Of a stretch of DNA of 64,000 bases, positions 26,519 to 36,262 are shown piece by piece. A program made the position numbers and the translations under genes. The stretch is from Armatimonadota bacterium (GTDB taxonomy: Bacteria > Armatimonadota > Zipacnadia > Zipacnadales > JABUFB01): assembly GCA_013314775.1 (NCBI GenBank), contig JABUFB010000010.1:310001-374000 (forward strand), written 5' to 3'. The notes below the pieces were generated by a model that was not told the DNA's origin, searched no databases, and saw only the letters and a list, made by a program, of their open reading frames with translations. Each line of letters starts with the position of its first letter. The stretch's first letter is position 1.

Positions 26519-27277
26519 CTAAGCAAGCCCTATGCTGCGCAGGTAGTCCATGCATGCGATCACTTTCTCGTGGCGCTGGGCCACATCCAGACCGTCTACG
26601 AGCGGCCCCTCGAGCTCCAGGGTCAGCGGCCCGGCGAAATTCGCCGAAGCCAGGATCTGCTTGATGCGCGGGAACTGCACAACGCCCTCGCCGAGAACGG
26701 GGAAGTTGGGCGAGTGGTAACCGCCGTCGGTGTCCTTCAGGTGCAGGCTTGCGGTGAAACCTATCACGCGCTCCAACTCGTCGGCGCTGTCCAGCCCCTC
26801 ATTGTAGTAGAAGATGTTGGCGGTATCCAGGTTGATCCGCACTGCCGGGCTGTTCACTTCCTCGATGGTTCGCAGCATGCCGTCGGCATTCTGACAGAAG
26901 GGCGGGTGGGTCTCCAGAGCGATCACGACACCGCGGGCGGAGGCCTCATCGCCCAGGTACTTGAGCCGCGCCATGTGAATTGCGCGGTCCAGTTCGGTAC
27001 CGTTGGCGCTGCAGAACCAGATGGGCACGCCCAGCTTCGCGCAGGCGTCAAGGGTGGCAGTCGCTGCGTCGATGGAGGCCTCCTGATCCAGGTTCACTCC
27101 GCCACTGAGAGTGAGAATACTGACACCGGCGTCCTTGCAGGCTGCGGCAATGGTCTCGAGCTGATCCAGGGGGCGAACATTGATCTCGAGATGACGGATA
27201 CCGGCGTCGGCGATGTTGGCCACGGCGTTTTCCCAGCTACCGTAGCCGCCCTCGCGGATAGAGATGATCCCGGACAT
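26519..27277 (-). CDS. Sugar phosphate isomerase/epimerase (xylose isomerase-like TIM barrel)
   Basis: The product is 252 residues. I place the start at ATG 27277 (MSGIISIREGG), which has AGGTGA 8 bases upstream; a GTG at 27286 overlaps that ribosome site. The family pattern is clear: HLEINV, LTLSGGVNLD, GVVIALETHP with the metal-binding Glu, VRINLDTANIFYYN, SLHLKDTDGG and GPLTLELEGP. These match the AP_endonuc_2/IolE-type barrel that isomerises or epimerises keto sugars or inositol derivatives in the cytoplasm with a divalent metal. The exact substrate is unknown. It is the first gene of a two-gene operon with the HIT protein. Confidence 0.88.
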   Translation of the reverse strand: MSGIISIREGGYGSWENAVANIADAGIRHLEINVRPLDQLETIAAACKDAGVSILTLSGGVNLDQEASIDAATATLDACAKLGVPIWFCSANGTELDRAIHMARLKYLGDEASARGVVIALETHPPFCQNADGMLRTIEEVNSPAVRINLDTANIFYYNEGLDSADELERVIGFTASLHLKDTDGGYHSPNFPVLGEGVVQFPRIKQILASANFAGPLTLELEGPLVDGLDVAQRHEKVIACMDYLRSIGLA

Positions 27278-27465
27278 GAGTTTCACCTGAATTGTGACCG
27301 GCGGGCCGGCCTGAGATGCGCTTCATCAGGACAGTTGACCGTCCGGTGCCCGGATTCCTCCGCGATCTGGAGATGGTGAGCGCACGGTGTGGGAGGGACT
27401 GGCCTGTCGTGGAGGGAACATATATAGCGATCAGCCGGGTATCCAGGAGCCGTGGGAAGAGCTCG

Positions 27466-28401
27466 ATGTCCCGTTTTCTCGTCCGCCATAAGTGGGCCGT
27501 GCTCGCTGCCATCGTCCTGATTTTGGTGGCAGTGATGGGTGTTGTGCGGGCGATGGGTCGTGCGCCGGAGGTTACGGTTGCCCGGGCGCACAGGGGTGAT
27601 CTGCGCCTGCGCATCGCCGCATCCGGGCTGGTCGAGGCAGACAGCTCCGATCTGTCCTTCGAGGCGTCGGGCCGAATCTCTGCGCTCTACGTGGCCGAGG
27701 GAGACCCCGTCGCCCGTTCCCAGTTGCTCGCCCGAATCTCACCCGTCGGTGGGCTGCCGGGAGCTACTTTGGGCCAGGATGCCATCCAGTCGCCCTTTGA
27801 CGGCACCGTGGTGGAGGTCTACCTGCGCCGGGGTTCCATCGTGCAGCCCGGACAGGCAGTGCTGCGTGTGGTGTCCGCTGCGGGCGGCTGGGTGACCGCG
27901 TTCATCGAAAGCGAGGATGCGGCCTATCTGAGCCCGGGTGATCGCTTCGCATGCCGCGCCGGCGGCTATCTGAGCCGCGCCTGGGATGTGACGGTGGACC
28001 AGGTCGGGCGCGAAGCCGTCGTGCGTAGGGACCTGCCGGGCGCGTCACGGCAGGTGCGGGTGCGGATGCTCCCGGTCCAGGGCGCACTGCCCCTCGCCCC
28101 GGGAACTGAGGTGGATATCGACGGCGAAGTTACCCTGGCCCATGACGCGGTGCTCATCCCTGCGGCCTGCATAGTCCGGGAAGGGCCAAGAGACCTCGTC
28201 TGGACCGTGGAAGGCGGGCAGGCTTGGCGGCGTGACGTGCAAGTTGGCCCCAACAACTTCGACCAGATCCAAATTCTCGAGGGCTTGCGAGAAGGCGAGG
28301 CGGTGATCGTCGACGGGAAGGCCGATCTGCGCGAGGGCATGCGCGTGGATGCGCGCGAGGAGCCCTCGCCGGCCGGCGACAGGGCCGGTGGCGCGCGATG
28401 A
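27466..28401 (+). CDS. Periplasmic adaptor (HlyD/MacA-like) of an ABC efflux system
   Basis: The product is 311 residues from ATG 27466 (GGGAAGA upstream). One N-terminal transmembrane helix (WAVLAAIVLILVAVMGVV) anchors it. Next are a split lipoyl-like domain (ASGLVEADSSDLSFEASGRI ... QSPFDGTVVEVYLRRGSIV) and beta-barrel domains (GTEVDIDGEV, ILEGLREGEAVIVDG). The helical hairpin is very short, so it probably cannot reach an outer-membrane channel by itself. It overlaps the next gene by ATGA and forms an operon with the ATPase and FtsX-type permease. The likely role is export of a lipid, peptide or drug across the cell envelope. Confidence 0.88.
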   Translation: MSRFLVRHKWAVLAAIVLILVAVMGVVRAMGRAPEVTVARAHRGDLRLRIAASGLVEADSSDLSFEASGRISALYVAEGDPVARSQLLARISPVGGLPGATLGQDAIQSPFDGTVVEVYLRRGSIVQPGQAVLRVVSAAGGWVTAFIESEDAAYLSPGDRFACRAGGYLSRAWDVTVDQVGREAVVRRDLPGASRQVRVRMLPVQGALPLAPGTEVDIDGEVTLAHDAVLIPAACIVREGPRDLVWTVEGGQAWRRDVQVGPNNFDQIQILEGLREGEAVIVDGKADLREGMRVDAREEPSPAGDRAGGAR

Positions 28402-29105
28402 GTTCCAGAGAGCCGGCGGTGGTGGCTCGCGGCCTGCGCAAGGATTACCCGCTGGGCGACGTGACGGTCCAGGCGCTGCGAGGCGTTGATCTCGAACTGC
28501 CTGCCGGCAAGTTCGTGGTCATGCTGGGCCCCAGCGGCTGCGGTAAAACGACGCTCCTCAATCTCATCGGCGGACTTGACAAGCCTACAGCGGGAGAGCT
28601 GTCCGCCTTCGGCAGGCGGCTGTCCGAACTCAATGAGGCGCGCCTGACGGAGTACCGACGGGAGGACGTGGGTTTCGTCTTCCAAATGTTCAACCTCGTC
28701 CCAACCCTCACCGCATTGGAGAATGTTCTCCTCATCGAGCAACTTGTGGGTTTCGAGGGGCGTTCCGCGTCGGTGCTGGAGTCCGTTGGGCTGTCCGAGT
28801 TCGCCGACCACCTCCCTTCCCAATTGAGCGGTGGCCAGCAGCAACGCGTGGCAATCGCCCGAGCTCTGGTGAAGCAGCCTCGCCTGCTGCTGGCTGACGA
28901 GCCTACCGGTGCGCTGGATGTCCAGACCGGTCGCGAGGTGCTGTCGGTCCTGTGGCACGAGACGCGGTCGCGCGACATGACCCTCATCATGGTTACCCAC
29001 AATCCTGTGTTCGCACACATCGGTGATCTGGTCGTGACCATGCGGGACGGCATCGTGGTGGAGGTGGCCGAGGGTGAGGCCCGGGACCCCGTCACCGTTG
29101 CCTGA
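28398..29105 (+). CDS. ABC transporter ATP-binding protein (LolD/MacB type)
   Basis: The 235-residue product has Walker A GPSGCGKTT, a Q-loop (VFQMFNLVPTLT), signature LSGGQQQRVAIARAL, Walker B LLLADEPTGALD and the H-loop in MVTHNP. TGALD is typical of LolD/MacB/FtsE ATPases that drive FtsX-type permeases. Its start overlaps the adaptor gene (ATGA), and its 3' end overlaps the longest reading of the permease gene. Confidence 0.95.
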   Translation: MSSREPAVVARGLRKDYPLGDVTVQALRGVDLELPAGKFVVMLGPSGCGKTTLLNLIGGLDKPTAGELSAFGRRLSELNEARLTEYRREDVGFVFQMFNLVPTLTALENVLLIEQLVGFEGRSASVLESVGLSEFADHLPSQLSGGQQQRVAIARALVKQPRLLLADEPTGALDVQTGREVLSVLWHETRSRDMTLIMVTHNPVFAHIGDLVVTMRDGIVVEVAEGEARDPVTVA

Positions 29106-31548
29106 GCGACTCCTGTCCCCCGTCAGCGGGTTTCTGCAGTTCGCAGGGGCGCTGGTGGAGGCCGCGGTCGTGCCCATGTTCCGGCGCAAAGTCTTCGCCG
29201 ATGCGAGGGCATTGGGCGGTCAAACCGTCAGCCTCATGATCCTCGTGGCTATCGGCGTCTTGTTGTTCGTTGGACTCTACCAGGCGTACCAGTTCCTCAC
29301 GGTAACGTACTCCACGATCTACTCCACAGGGCGCCTTGCAGATGCGTCCGTCCTGTTCGACCGCGGCCCCGAAGGCCTCGTGGACCAGGCACGGACCATC
29401 CCGCATGTGCGCGAGGCCATGGGCCGGGTGGTGCGCGACGGCGCGATCATCCAGGATGGCCGGGAGCATGAGCGGGTTATGGGACGGTTCGTGGGTGTCC
29501 CGCGCTTTCGCCCGCCAGCCATCAATGATCTCCTCCTCGTGCACGGGCGCAGAATCCGCAATGCCGACGAGGCGGTGCTCGAGCACCAGTTCGCCGCCGA
29601 GTCGGGTTACCGGCTCGGCGACGTCATCAAGTGCTCCTACGTGGGCCGGGAGCGAGAGTTCACCCTGGTGGGATTCGCGATCAGCCCGGAGTATGTCTAC
29701 CCGGTCCCTTCCCAGTATTCGCTGTTCGTGGCCCGGGGGACTTTCGGGGTAGTCTTCATCGACGAGGCCAGGGCGCGGGAGTGGCTGGGGATCGGTCGCC
29801 AGATCACCGAACTGCATGTGCTGACGGACCCCGGAACCCGGGAGGAAGTCCTGGAGAAGCTCGAGGGCCTGGTCGAGAGCTACGGCCTCGAGACCGGGTT
29901 CGTACAGGACGACCAGCCTAGCAAGCGGCTCCTTGACATGGACCAGCAGGGCTTCGCGACCCTCAGCGTGTTCTTCCCTTTGCTTTTCCTGGCAGCCGCG
30001 GGGCTGTCGCTGTACGGCGCACTTAGCCGGATCGTCCGCCTGCAAGTCTCGCTCATCGGGATGCTCAAGGCCTGCGGGTTCAGCGACGCCCAGATCCTCG
30101 TCCAGCATGTGCTGCAAGGGGTGATTGTGAGCGTCGGAGGCGCCATTCCCGGCGTCGTGCTGGGGCATCTTCTCGCACAATGGCTGGGGAAGCAGTATGC
30201 CGAGTCCCTGAAGCTCGCCATGTTCTACACGGAACCCCAGTGGACCACCATGGGCTCGGCATTCCTCATGGCCGCGGGAACAGGCTTCTTGGCTGCATAT
30301 CTACCGGCGCGGATGGCAGCGCGGCTCACGCCGGCGGTGGCGATGCGCGGGGATATTGAGAGCCCCCGTGGTATACTGGCCCAGCGCCGGCTTACCCGGC
30401 TGATCCGTCTGCCGCGCGTCGTGTATCTCATACCCCTGCGAGGCATTTTCCGCCGGGCATCGAGAACGCTCCTTGCGATGGCCGGGATTATCGGCGGGGC
30501 CGCCATTATTATCACCACCTTCGGCATGTATGTGTCGACGATGGATGCCATCGATGAGTATCTGCAGGGGACCCGCACGTACGAGATTGACGCGCAGTTC
30601 ACATCGCCCGGCGGCCTGGAGGTAGCACGGTTCATCCGCGGCCTGCCCGGGGTGCGCGAGGTGTCGCCGAACACCGGTCTGCCGGTGCGATTACGGTCAG
30701 ACCGAGGGGAGGCCGAACTGATGCTCACGGGAATCCGATCCGGCCAAAGACTCCTGCGTCTCCACGCGGTCACGGGGGAACTGATCCACACAACGCCGGA
30801 CGGAATCTGGGTTCCGCTGAAGATCGCTGAACGCCTCGGAGTGGAGACGGGCGATCCCATCTGGGTCGAGTGGATCCGCACCAGCAGGCGCAGGCCGGTG
30901 GGCAGGCTCATGAGGGTGTCCGGGCTCGTGGACGTGTCCATGGGTAACTCGTGCTATGGCGAGTACCACGACGTGCGCCGCGCGTTCTCGGACCGCGTAT
31001 ATCCGGAGAGTTCCTACGGAGCCTTCATCGCCTGCGACCCGGCAGAGACAGAGGCCCTGCGGCGCCGGCTGGAGCGATCTGACGCTGTGGCCGCGGTCAC
31101 CACCACCCGGGACGCCGAAGAGCAGATTGAAGAGCAGATGGGACTGATGTTCGTTTTCATCGGCGTCCTGCTGAGTTTCGGCAGCGTCCTGGCGGGAGCT
31201 GCTGTCCAGAGCGTGGCCTCCGTATCCATCCTGGAACGCACCCGGGAACTGGCGACCTTGCGCAGCCTGGGCTTCGCCGCAAGATCTGCTGCGGGGCTGA
31301 TCGCCTTCGAGCTGTTCGTGCTTGCGGTTCTGGGGCTGATTGTGGGTATTCCGCTGGGGGTGAGGCTCAACACGCTGTTCATGGCGAGTTACAACACGGA
31401 GAACATGACTTTCCGGGCGATCCTCCCGCCGTGGGTCCATGTTGTGACGGTTGCCATCGTGTTCGCGCTGGTGGGGGCATCTGCGTGGGCCGGTGCGCGA
31501 CGCCTGGCCACCATGGACCTGTCCCAGGCCACGAAGGCCAGGGAATAG
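29074..31548 (+). CDS. FtsX-family ABC permease, two-unit form
   Basis: The product is up to 824 residues. From GTG 29074 it overlaps the ATPase gene by 32 bases. An alternative GTG at 29170 has GGAGG 8 bases upstream and gives a more typical short lead before the first helix (SLMILVAIGVLLFVGLYQAY). Membrane segments fall in two FtsX-type sets: one helix near residue 60, a soluble domain, three helices near 305-410, a second N-terminal helix near 475-495, a second soluble domain and three C-terminal helices (LMFVFIGVLLSFGSVL, AFELFVLAVLGLIVGIPLGV, VVTVAIVFALVGASAWAGA). The duplication means one chain supplies both halves. It works with the adaptor and the ATPase upstream. Confidence 0.9.
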   Translation: MRPGTPSPLPERLLSPVSGFLQFAGALVEAAVVPMFRRKVFADARALGGQTVSLMILVAIGVLLFVGLYQAYQFLTVTYSTIYSTGRLADASVLFDRGPEGLVDQARTIPHVREAMGRVVRDGAIIQDGREHERVMGRFVGVPRFRPPAINDLLLVHGRRIRNADEAVLEHQFAAESGYRLGDVIKCSYVGREREFTLVGFAISPEYVYPVPSQYSLFVARGTFGVVFIDEARAREWLGIGRQITELHVLTDPGTREEVLEKLEGLVESYGLETGFVQDDQPSKRLLDMDQQGFATLSVFFPLLFLAAAGLSLYGALSRIVRLQVSLIGMLKACGFSDAQILVQHVLQGVIVSVGGAIPGVVLGHLLAQWLGKQYAESLKLAMFYTEPQWTTMGSAFLMAAGTGFLAAYLPARMAARLTPAVAMRGDIESPRGILAQRRLTRLIRLPRVVYLIPLRGIFRRASRTLLAMAGIIGGAAIIITTFGMYVSTMDAIDEYLQGTRTYEIDAQFTSPGGLEVARFIRGLPGVREVSPNTGLPVRLRSDRGEAELMLTGIRSGQRLLRLHAVTGELIHTTPDGIWVPLKIAERLGVETGDPIWVEWIRTSRRRPVGRLMRVSGLVDVSMGNSCYGEYHDVRRAFSDRVYPESSYGAFIACDPAETEALRRRLERSDAVAAVTTTRDAEEQIEEQMGLMFVFIGVLLSFGSVLAGAAVQSVASVSILERTRELATLRSLGFAARSAAGLIAFELFVLAVLGLIVGIPLGVRLNTLFMASYNTENMTFRAILPPWVHVVTVAIVFALVGASAWAGARRLATMDLSQATKARE

Positions 31549-31649
31549 CGGGGGCTCGCACATGATTTGAAGCGCGGGTCGCCCGCCGGCCGTTGCCTCT
31601 CGCGCGAACCCCATATGACCCTTTGCAGCTGCCTGATTTGGAGGCCTCA

Positions 31650-33050
31650 ATGCCGCCCAATATTCTCTGGATCATGACCGACCAGCATCGCCGTGACTGT
31701 GTTGGCGCGTACTCGGATCGCCCGGTGCGAACGCCGAATCTGGACGCCCTCGCCGCGCGTTCAGCAGTCTTCCAGCGCCACTACACCACCTGTCCGCTCT
31801 GCGTGCCGGCGAGGTCCTCGCTGCATACCGGCCGCTACTCCCATTCTTGCGGAGCGATTGTCAACGGCTTTGGGGCCGCCGGCGACCGTGAAGCATCTCA
31901 GCTCAACCCGGGTGAGCGCACCATCGGCGAACTGCTGGCCTCGTGTGGGTACCGAGTTGGCCATTTCGGGGTTGATCACGTGCGGACGGTGCCGCCGCTC
32001 GGAGAGAGCACGGCATTCAGCCGTTTCATCTCGAAGGCAGACTGGATCCGACACGTCCGCGAGCGTGGCCTGGAGATGCCTGACATGAGCCCACACCAGC
32101 ACCCGTGCCCCACACGGGTCGGTAACAGCGTCGTCACCCACCGGTTCTCCGCGCCGAAGCCCGGCCGGCATCCCTTCGATCTGCCGGACTTCGAGGACGT
32201 GTACTACGCTGATCGCGCCGTCGAGTTCATCCGCGAAGCGCCTGACGGCCAGCCAACGTTCCTGATGTGCTTCCTGTGGTTGCCTCACCCGCCCTTCGTG
32301 ATCCCGGAGCCCTACTTCAGCATGTACGAACCCGCCGACATCGCGCTTCCTCCCAACGTTCCGGGCAATCAGGCGGGCAAGCCCGGCATGCATCTGGAAC
32401 ATCTCCCCGGACAGGTGGGAGCGGGGAAATCCCTGGATGACTGGCGCGAGGCCTGGGCGGCGTACTACGGCTGCGTGACGCTGGTGGACCACTGCATCGG
32501 CAGGGTGCTGGATGCCGCCGATGAGCGCTGGGGCCTGGATGAGACTGCGATCATCTTCCACCCGGACCACGGCGAGATGCTCGGCGCCCACCAGTATTTC
32601 CAGAAGATGGTCTGCTATGAGGAGGCAATCCACCTGCCGATGATGGTGTCAGCCCCGGGAACGCTGCCCGGTCCGCGAGAGCAGCTGACCAGCCATGTGG
32701 ACATCGCCCCGACGATCCTGGACTTGTGCGGGGCACCGGCGCCCGAGGCCATGCAGGGGCAGTCCCTGCGGCCGCTGCTTTGGGGGAACGGTGAATTGCT
32801 TCACGAAGCGGTTTTCTGCGAGTACAATGGCAACCTGGTGCCCGACCTGTATCAGCGTTGCGTAGTATCGGGTGACTACAAGTACATTTGGAACCGTGAC
32901 GACATCGACGAGTTGTATGACCTGCGCGAGGACCCGTGGGAGCTGCGCAACCTGGCGTCCGAGCCTGCACTGAAGGACATTCGCAACCGCCTGCGCGATC
33001 TCCTGAAGCGCTGGATGCGGGACACGGGAGACTTCCTGTCCTTGGACTGA
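31650..33050 (+). CDS. S1-family sulfatase, no signal peptide
   Basis: The 466-residue product starts MPPNILWIMTDQH, with GGAGG 5-6 bases upstream. It has the formylglycine site CVPARSSLHTGR; Cys51 should be converted to formylglycine by a maturase, since CxPxR matches the recognition motif. Metal-binding Asp residues are in TDQHRRDC and HPDHGEM. The family hydrolyses sulfate esters of sugars or choline-like compounds. No signal peptide is seen, which is unusual because most polysaccharide sulfatases are exported. It is 51 bases upstream of the GH38 gene in the same direction, which suggests the two act on the same sulfated glycan inside the cell. Confidence 0.92.
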   Translation: MPPNILWIMTDQHRRDCVGAYSDRPVRTPNLDALAARSAVFQRHYTTCPLCVPARSSLHTGRYSHSCGAIVNGFGAAGDREASQLNPGERTIGELLASCGYRVGHFGVDHVRTVPPLGESTAFSRFISKADWIRHVRERGLEMPDMSPHQHPCPTRVGNSVVTHRFSAPKPGRHPFDLPDFEDVYYADRAVEFIREAPDGQPTFLMCFLWLPHPPFVIPEPYFSMYEPADIALPPNVPGNQAGKPGMHLEHLPGQVGAGKSLDDWREAWAAYYGCVTLVDHCIGRVLDAADERWGLDETAIIFHPDHGEMLGAHQYFQKMVCYEEAIHLPMMVSAPGTLPGPREQLTSHVDIAPTILDLCGAPAPEAMQGQSLRPLLWGNGELLHEAVFCEYNGNLVPDLYQRCVVSGDYKYIWNRDDIDELYDLREDPWELRNLASEPALKDIRNRLRDLLKRWMRDTGDFLSLD

Positions 33051-33101
33051 TCCGAACCATAATACTGAACCCATCGCCAATCTGTGAGGATCACGGCAAT
33101 C

Positions 33102-36100
33102 ATGGATCCGCGCATCATCATCAAGAAGCTACAGATTCTCGAAGGCCTGTGCGCCGAGAAGTCACTGCCCATTGGCCCGTGGAAGGCGCGCACGGCGAAA
33201 CATATCGCGCCAGAGCGGTATGAGGAACTCGACGACTGGGCGGAGATTCCGGCGCGGTCTCACTGGCTCGCGGGGCTCACGGTGTTCATGCGGGGGCGCG
33301 TCCACGTGCCCGATGACTGGGACCTTGCGAACACCTTCCTGCAGTTCGGGTTCGAAACCATGGAAGGCCTGCTCAGCGTCAACGGGCGGCCGTGGTCGGG
33401 GCTGGATCACGGCCACAGTCGGTGTCCGGCTCCCGCGCCGGGGGATCTGGACCTGGAGATCGAATGGGATTGTGTTCCCCGGGTGCGCTGCGAGCCTCAT
33501 CTCGCAGGCACTACCAGCACCTTCACCGGTGCAAGACTGGTGCAGATCAACCCCGACGTCGAGGCCGCGCTGTGGGACATGCGGTTCGCTTTTGAAGCCT
33601 TCAATGCGCTGGAGGACGGCCGGCGCAAGGAGCTTCTGGGGAAGGCCATCGAGGAGTCGATGCTCGCGTTTACTCTCTCCGCTCCCCGCGAATTGGTGCT
33701 GGAGGAACTTGACCGGGCGCGCAAGCACCTGCTGGCGGCCATCCTGAGCATCGCACAGGATCCAGAGAACGGCCGCATCATGCTCACGGGGCACACCCAC
33801 ATCGACGTGGCGTACCTGTGGCCCATCAAGGAGACCATCCGCAAGTGCGGCCGCACGTTCTCAACCGCCTGTTGGATGATGGACCGCTACCCCGACTACA
33901 AGTTTTCGTGCAGCCAGGCCCAGGTTTACCAGTTCACGCGGGACCACTACCCCGACGTGTACTCCCGGATGCGCGAGCTTGTGGCCTCCGGGCGCTGGGA
34001 GACCACCGGAGGGATGTGGGTCGAAGCGGACTGCAACGTGACCTCGGGCGAATCCTTGATCCGCCAGATTCTCCACGGGCTCGCGTTTTTCCGCGAGGAG
34101 TTCGGCACCCGGCCCACTGTCTGCTGGTTGCCCGATGTGTTCGGCTACAACGCCGGCCTGCCACAGATTCTCGCAGGCTGCGGGCTCACATCATTCTGGA
34201 CCTGGAAACTCCACTGGCAGTCGCGCAATCCGTTCCCGCATCATCTCTTCTGGTGGCAGGGCTGCGACGGCACCCGGGTGCTAGCGCATATCCCGAAGCT
34301 CGGGGGCGGCGGCTACAATGGCCAGCCCACGCCGGAGCAGCTCGCGACTGCCTGGCGCACCTACCTGCAGAAGGGCACCTATGACCAACAGTTGTTCCCC
34401 TTCGGGTTCGGCGACGGTGGTGGCGGCGTGAACGAACAGATGATGGAATACGCCCGGCGTGCCGAACGCTTCCCAGGCCTGCCTGAGTGCAGAATCGGGA
34501 CCACCGAGGAGTTCTTCGCGCAGGTACGGGAGCATAACCCGGACCTGCCCGTCTGGGTGGGCGAACTGTACCTGGAGACCCACCGGGGCACATCCACAAG
34601 CCAGGCGCGCATCAAACGATCCAACCGGCAGTGTGAGCTTGCCTTGCGCAGCGCCGAGATGATAGCCGTTGTTGCGAATCGCCTGCACGAAAGCGTGGAC
34701 GTGGCGCCGTTGCGCGCAGCGTGGGAGAAGGTTCTGCTGCACCAGTTCCATGATATCCTGCCCGGGACGTCGGTGAAGGAAACCTTCGAAGATGCCGCGC
34801 GAGACCACGAGCAGGTGCTTCAGACAGCCCGCAAGGTGGGTCAGCAGGCGCTGTCGCGCATCGTTGGGGATGCGCGGGACACCCTGCGGTTCGCGGTGTT
34901 CAACCCGCTTTCGTGGGAACGAAGCGGCGTGGTTGAACTGGATGCGCCGGATGTGGGGGACGACCTGGTCGGAGTCATCCGGGGGCAGCAGGTACCGGTG
35001 CAGGTAGTCGGACACGATGGCGACCGCATCCGGGTGCTCGCGGCTGCGGAAAGGGTCCCGTCACTGGGCGGCGCGCTGCTGGAGTTGGTGCAGGATCGGC
35101 CGCTGCGGTCTCTGGTGACCGCATCTGGGAACACCCTCGAGAATCAGTTCTTCCGCGTGCAATTGTCAGAGATCGGCGAGGTGCTGAGCATCTACGACAA
35201 GCGCGCCGGACGCGAGGTTATCCCCGACGGGCAGCCCGCGAACCGCCTGCAACTGTTCCAGGACGGCCCCGAGCGCGAGGCGGCCTGGAATGTGCACCCG
35301 ACCTCCACCAGGCGCGAGTACCCCTGGGAAGGTGACTGCAGCCTGCGGGTCACGGAAAGCGGGCCGGTGCGGGCGACGATTCGGGTGGAGCGCAGTCACC
35401 GGGATACCCGGCTGATCCAAGACATCATGCTATATGACAACAAGCCCCGCATTGACTTCCGCACCTGGGTCGACTGGCGCGAGCGGCAGACCATGCTCAA
35501 GGCCGCCTTCCCGCTGGCCATCCATACAGACCAGGCGACATACGAGGTGCAGTTCGGGGTGATCCAACGCCCGACGCACCGCAACACGTCCTGGGATGAA
35601 GAGAAGTTCGAAGTCGCCGCTCAGCGCTGGGTCGACCTTTCCGAGGGGGGATACGGCGTGAGCCTGCTCAATGACTGCAAGTACGGGCACGATGCCCTCG
35701 GCAATGTGCTGCGGCTCACACTGCTGCGAGGGCCGGAGTACCCGGACCCGGAGGCAGATCTCGGTGAACACGAGTTCACCTACTCGCTCCTGCCCCACGA
35801 GGGCGACTGGCGTCAGGGGGGGACCGTGCAGCAAGCCTGGCAGCTCAATGTTCCGCTCTTCGCCGTGCCTACGGATCGCCAGCAGAGCAGTGTCTGCTTC
35901 ATGCGGGTGGATGGACCGGCAATCGTAGAGACATTGAAGCCCGCCGAGAACGGTGACGGGGACATCCTGCGCCTGTATGAACCTTACGGCAGCCGAGGGC
36001 GAGTCACGGTGGAGATCAACTTCCCGGTGAGCGAAGTGCGCGAATGCAATCTGGTGGAAGAGGACGCAAAGGCGGCCGACTTCGCGGAGGGAGTGCTGGC

Positions 36101-36146
36101 CTTCGACATTCGGCCCTTCGAGATAAAGACTTTCAGGCTGGTGTAG
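33102..36146 (+). CDS. GH38 alpha-mannosidase, cytoplasmic
   Basis: The product is 1014 residues from ATG 33102, with GAGGA upstream; the longer GTG reading lacks a ribosome site. The GH38 signature is clear: GHTHIDVAYLWP (zinc ligands His233 and Asp235), SSQ-like SCSQAQVYQ, GMWVEADCNVTSGESLIRQ (catalytic nucleophile Asp310), LPDVFGYNAGLPQI and HQFHDILPGTSV (a late zinc ligand). A long C-terminal beta-sandwich follows. The enzyme cleaves alpha-mannosidic bonds with retention. It lacks a signal peptide, so it works on imported oligosaccharides. It probably forms an operon with the sulfatase. Confidence 0.95.
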   Translation: MDPRIIIKKLQILEGLCAEKSLPIGPWKARTAKHIAPERYEELDDWAEIPARSHWLAGLTVFMRGRVHVPDDWDLANTFLQFGFETMEGLLSVNGRPWSGLDHGHSRCPAPAPGDLDLEIEWDCVPRVRCEPHLAGTTSTFTGARLVQINPDVEAALWDMRFAFEAFNALEDGRRKELLGKAIEESMLAFTLSAPRELVLEELDRARKHLLAAILSIAQDPENGRIMLTGHTHIDVAYLWPIKETIRKCGRTFSTACWMMDRYPDYKFSCSQAQVYQFTRDHYPDVYSRMRELVASGRWETTGGMWVEADCNVTSGESLIRQILHGLAFFREEFGTRPTVCWLPDVFGYNAGLPQILAGCGLTSFWTWKLHWQSRNPFPHHLFWWQGCDGTRVLAHIPKLGGGGYNGQPTPEQLATAWRTYLQKGTYDQQLFPFGFGDGGGGVNEQMMEYARRAERFPGLPECRIGTTEEFFAQVREHNPDLPVWVGELYLETHRGTSTSQARIKRSNRQCELALRSAEMIAVVANRLHESVDVAPLRAAWEKVLLHQFHDILPGTSVKETFEDAARDHEQVLQTARKVGQQALSRIVGDARDTLRFAVFNPLSWERSGVVELDAPDVGDDLVGVIRGQQVPVQVVGHDGDRIRVLAAAERVPSLGGALLELVQDRPLRSLVTASGNTLENQFFRVQLSEIGEVLSIYDKRAGREVIPDGQPANRLQLFQDGPEREAAWNVHPTSTRREYPWEGDCSLRVTESGPVRATIRVERSHRDTRLIQDIMLYDNKPRIDFRTWVDWRERQTMLKAAFPLAIHTDQATYEVQFGVIQRPTHRNTSWDEEKFEVAAQRWVDLSEGGYGVSLLNDCKYGHDALGNVLRLTLLRGPEYPDPEADLGEHEFTYSLLPHEGDWRQGGTVQQAWQLNVPLFAVPTDRQQSSVCFMRVDGPAIVETLKPAENGDGDILRLYEPYGSRGRVTVEINFPVSEVRECNLVEEDAKAADFAEGVLAFDIRPFEIKTFRLV

Positions 36147-36224
36147 TGGTCTGCGCGGGTCGTTTGCCTTGTGTCGCGTGGGGCGGGCGTCCCGACGCCG
36201 GCTGCACACCTGGGCGACTGGCAT

Positions 36225-36244
36225 CTGAGGCCGCGAACCCTCAG
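36225..36244. terminator. Hairpin between GH38 and DUF58 genes
   Basis: CTGAGG and CCTCAG form a 6-bp stem around 8 bases in the convergent gap. A GGGCGGGCGTC segment with a short stem (GGCG/CGCC) lies just upstream of it. Confidence 0.4.
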
Positions 36245-36262
36245 GCCGGTCCCCGGTGCGAT

